Assembly: GCA_902796115.1 (NCBI GenBank)
Contig: CADBNX010000043.1
Span: 1 to 7,434 of the forward strand
Length of the DNA: 7,434 nucleotides
Direction: 5' to 3'
Source of the DNA: an uncultured Eubacteriales bacterium
GTDB lineage: Bacteria > Bacillota > Clostridia > Christensenellales > Aristaeellaceae
This document shows positions 5,617 through 7,434 of this stretch, piece by piece; the stretch's first letter is position 1; every line of letters starts with the position of its first letter. The notes under the pieces are model-generated. The model did no database searches. It had not been told where the DNA came from and saw only the letters and a list, made by a program, of their open reading frames with translations. The translations under genes were made by a program, and so were the position numbers.

Positions 5617-6300
5617 CTAAGAAAGATATTTGAAATGCTGCGCGGTATGATACACGCAGGAAAGCGCTTCTTCCGCGCGAACAATGGTCATGCTGCCGTA
5701 GGGAAGATCAAGAAGCCTTTCCCATGCGAAGCGCATCGCATCGATGGACAGCGCAAGCGTCGGCGCGTCTGTTGTTTTGCCGCACAGTGCGCGGGAAACG
5801 GACAGGAGCGTCTGCTGACCGGCAAGGAACAGATCCCAGGCCAGGATCGGAAGGTATTCCGGCGTCCAGAAAGCGCTTCGGTCACTGCGAAGCTGAAACA
5901 GGATCTTTTCAAGTTCCGGGTAAAAAATCTGCTTCTGCACGCGCTGCATACTGCAAAGCGTGGTATCGCCGTCCGGCGTATTCAAAATGGGAAGCAGCAT
6001 CAGGAGCAGAGCTTCTTTTCCGTTTCGCAGGGGCTGGGCACAGTACAGCAGACGGTCAAGCGCGGCCAGAGGATCATCCGGAATCTGAAGATGGTATTCC
6101 TCTGCTGAAGCAAGCATTTTTTCACGGCATATCTCTTCCAGGATCTGCTGTTTCGATTCAAAATGATGATACAGACTGCCTTTGCTGGTAGAGAGACGTG
6201 AAAGAATCTCGTCGATGGCAGTTTCCTGATATCCTTTCTCCAGAAACAAGCTTTCGGCAGTTTCAAGAATTGCTTTTTTCTTCAGTTCACCTTTGCGCAA
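5617..6300 (-). CDS. TetR/AcrR-family transcriptional regulator
   Basis: This 227-residue DNA-binding regulator has the N-terminal TetR helix-turn-helix at about residues 9-55: ILETAESLFLEKGYQETAIDEI, then the recognition helix LSTSKGSLYHHFESKQQIL with the hallmark YxHF. The C-terminal ligand-binding and dimerisation part is not assignable to a ligand. The start is TTG at 6300: GAGGAGG (6308-6314) lies 7 bp upstream and overlaps the stop of the preceding gene, and the next ATG would remove the whole DNA-binding domain. It lies between a VanW-like gene and malQ on one strand with gaps of 12 and 9 bp, so it is cotranscribed with them. It may repress its own operon through the inverted repeat at 7200-7220. 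The inducer could be a carbohydrate or a wall-active compound; this is inference. Confidence 0.92.
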   Translation of the reverse strand: MRKGELKKKAILETAESLFLEKGYQETAIDEILSRLSTSKGSLYHHFESKQQILEEICREKMLASAEEYHLQIPDDPLAALDRLLYCAQPLRNGKEALLLMLLPILNTPDGDTTLCSMQRVQKQIFYPELEKILFQLRSDRSAFWTPEYLPILAWDLFLAGQQTLLSVSRALCGKTTDAPTLALSIDAMRFAWERLLDLPYGSMTIVRAEEALSCVYHTAQHFKYLS

Positions 6301-6312
6301 GCTGCTTCCTCC

Positions 6313-7143
6313 TCAATTCATCATATTCATTAATTCCACCCTGGTGATTTCGGGAAGAACAGGCTCGGTCGTGATCACCACACAGGCGTCTTCGCCCCGG
6401 TCCAGCAGCCTTGACAGCTGCTGCACAAGCGTATCCCGATCCAGCTTTGCACCCGGGATTTCATCCGTGAACACCCGTTCTCCCGTAACTGTATCCGTCA
6501 GTACCTGCGCGTTGACCGCATCCTTTTCAAGCATTGAAGCCAGGGTGTCAACGACGGCAATCAGCGCTTCCCGATCATAGACGGCTTCGGTGCTGTAATC
6601 CGCGCCTTTTTCCCGAACAGTCTGAAGTGTCCGGAAGCGGTATTCGAAAGGAGTAACGGAAGCAGGAAGCGCGGGGGATATGCTTCGTCCGAGCGCGAAC
6701 GCAGCGGAAAGCACATCGGGCCAGTTGTTCCGGCGATTGACCGTTTCGTTTGTGATGGTCAGCACGATACTGTCTGCCTGCAGAACCAGGCGCAGATCGG
6801 GTGGGGCGGCAGCGTGCCGTGAAACGATCTCACAGGCTGCTTCCCACGTCAGGCCGCCGACGGGAAGACCGTCAATCCGGATTCCTTCCGCGAAGCGGCT
6901 GCCTGACAGTTCAAGCTTTCTGGCAAGAAACGCCGAGTGATGCCGGAAAACCTGAAGAGACAGGAGCAAGAGGATCAGCAGCGGGATCAGGCTCAAAATG
7001 AAAACGGTCCGCCATAGCCTGCCGTCTTTGTGCAGATCGGAAGGCAAAGACGCGGGGGAAAGCGGCAGAGGATTTTCCTCCGCGCATTGGTCCGGATACG
7101 GCGCGGAGCACGCGGTTCTCTGAACAAAACGTTCATCCGGCAT
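6313..7143 (-). CDS. Membrane-anchored VanW-type protein lacking the VanW domain
   Basis: This 276-residue protein has a cytoplasmic N-terminal tail (1-45), one membrane segment (about 47-66, VFILSLIPLLILLLLSL) and an outside part. The outside part opens with GIRIDGLPVGGLTWEAA (87-103), which matches the start of VanW/YoaR-like proteins, and contains a putative peptidoglycan-binding domain (PG_binding_4 type), best seen at about 186-262 (YDREALIAVVDTLASML ... VVITTEPVLPEIT). In usual VanW proteins the VanW domain follows, with its SNR and GGGVCQ motifs. Here the frame stops at 276, right after the VLPEIT junction, and the next gene starts at once, so the domain is absent rather than frame-shifted. 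ATG 7143 has only a distant GAGG (about 10-11 bp upstream). It is first in the operon with tetR and malQ. The role, perhaps wall sensing or binding, is unknown. Confidence 0.8.
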   Translation of the reverse strand: MPDERFVQRTACSAPYPDQCAEENPLPLSPASLPSDLHKDGRLWRTVFILSLIPLLILLLLSLQVFRHHSAFLARKLELSGSRFAEGIRIDGLPVGGLTWEAACEIVSRHAAAPPDLRLVLQADSIVLTITNETVNRRNNWPDVLSAAFALGRSISPALPASVTPFEYRFRTLQTVREKGADYSTEAVYDREALIAVVDTLASMLEKDAVNAQVLTDTVTGERVFTDEIPGAKLDRDTLVQQLSRLLDRGEDACVVITTEPVLPEITRVELMNMMN

Positions 7144-7199
7144 AGCTTTGCAATCCTCGATCCTGCGGCTGTGTTTTCGCCAGGCATCCTCATTTCCGG

Positions 7200-7220
7200 C
7201 AAATCCAGTATACTGATTTG
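7200..7220. promoter_or_regulatory. Candidate TetR operator over the -10 box
   Basis: CAAATC (7200-7205) and GATTTG (7215-7220) form a 6-bp inverted repeat with 9 bases between, and the centre holds the palindrome CAGTATACTG (7206-7215). It covers the -10 box and the likely transcription start of the vanW-like, tetR, malQ operon. Size and symmetry suit a TetR dimer, and TetR regulators often repress their own operon. Binding is inferred, not shown. Confidence 0.5.
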
Positions 7221-7235
7221 GGAAGGCTTTGTCAA
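7207..7235 (-). promoter_or_regulatory. Sigma-A promoter of vanW-like/tetR/malQ operon
   Basis: On the minus strand TTGACA (7235-7230) is a perfect -35 box, the spacer is 17 bp, and TATACT (7212-7207) is a -10 box with 5 of 6 matches. Transcription should begin near 7200, leaving a leader of about 57 bases before ATG 7143. The upstream side is moderately AT-rich. Confidence 0.85.
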
Positions 7236-7323
7236 TTCACCGTTTGAATAGTTTTTGACAAACAACACAGGCGGAATGCCGGCGTATCACAAGGATCGGT
7301 TCCGGTGCGGAGCCTGAAAAAGG

Positions 7324-7353
7324 AAAAAACCCTGAAACGCAAGCGTTTCAAGG
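7324..7353 (-). terminator. Intrinsic terminator of tRNA-Pro
   Basis: On the minus strand CCTTGAAACG pairs with CGTTTCAGGG (10 pairs, one G-U) around the loop CTTG, followed at once by six T residues (7329-7324) and another run of five T shortly after. It begins 8 bases after the tRNA CCA end and also separates the tRNA from the downstream operon promoter. Confidence 0.9.
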
Positions 7354-7361
7354 CTTTTCCG

Positions 7362-7434
7362 TGGTCGAGGTGACTGGATTTGAACCAGCGACCTTTTGGT
7401 CCCGAACCAAACGCGCTACCAAACTGCGCTACAC
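7362..7434 (-). tRNA. trnP: tRNA-Pro (anticodon CGG), 5' end cut by window
   Basis: The minus strand folds as a standard tRNA: D stem GCGC/GCGC, anticodon stem TTTGG/CCAAA with loop TTCGGGA (anticodon CGG, plus-strand 7402-7404), variable region AGGTC, T arm GCTGG-TTCAAAT-CCAGT, acceptor 3' strand CACCTCG, discriminator A and an encoded CCA (7364-7362). The acceptor 5' strand should read CGAGGTG; only GTG is inside the window, so four bases lie beyond 7434 and the full gene is 77 bases. It reads CCG proline codons. Confidence 0.95.

Noticed and set aside
7333..7350. Possible catabolite (cre) site TGAAACGCAAGCGTTTCA
   Set aside because: The spacing does not match the cre pattern, and the palindrome is fully explained as the terminator stem of tRNA-Pro.
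7362..7434. tRNA-Pro as an integration site for a mobile element
   Set aside because: No integrase, no repeated copy of the tRNA 3' end and no phage genes are visible in the window.

Overview
The window looks like chromosome of a low-to-mid GC member of the Bacillota, most likely an uncultured Clostridia-type bacterium. The reasons are the yqeK-rsfS pairing typical of Firmicutes, Gram-positive style ribosome binding sites (GGAGG at 5-9 nt before almost every gene), a clostridial-looking Spx/ArsC-like protein, a ZnuA-type binding protein, a VanW-type membrane protein, and a cluster of hairpin-rich dispersed repeats of a kind I associate with gut Clostridia. No phage, transposase, CRISPR or plasmid genes are visible.

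Layout. Bases 1-784 carry no credible gene. They hold a strong hairpin (56-89) and a cluster of related GC-rich repeats in both orientations (179-598). A near-consensus extended -10 promoter (785-813) then drives a plus-strand operon: a degenerate NadD domain fused to a YqeK HD hydrolase (833-2023), rsfS (1977-2342, overlapping by 47 bp) and an Spx/ArsC-family thiol protein (2344-2694). Converging on it with a 3-bp gap is a ZnuA-like metal-binding protein (2698-3573, minus). Only 32 bp from the znuA start, an uncharacterised 172-aa protein (3606-4124, plus) is transcribed divergently. It converges on a three-gene minus-strand operon that reads vanW-like (7143-6313), tetR (6300-5617), malQ (5607-4147). 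That operon has a consensus promoter (TTGACA, 17 bp, TATACT; 7207-7235) overlapped by an inverted repeat that could be the operator of its own TetR protein. The window ends in a minus-strand tRNA-Pro(CGG) with encoded CCA, cut 4 bases short at its 5' end and followed by a textbook intrinsic terminator.

How the genes work together. The first operon joins nucleotide-stress housekeeping (YqeK, diadenosine tetraphosphate hydrolysis) with ribosome silencing (RsfS) and a thiol-redox protein. The last operon couples a glycan enzyme (MalQ, amylomaltase) to a TetR sensor and a membrane-anchored putative cell-wall-binding protein that lacks its usual VanW domain. The most notable features are the apparently dead NadD domain fused to YqeK, the VanW-less VanW protein under a likely autoregulated TetR promoter, and the uncharacterised gene next to an orphan, apparently non-lipidated metal-binding protein. 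None of these amounts to a proven new system.
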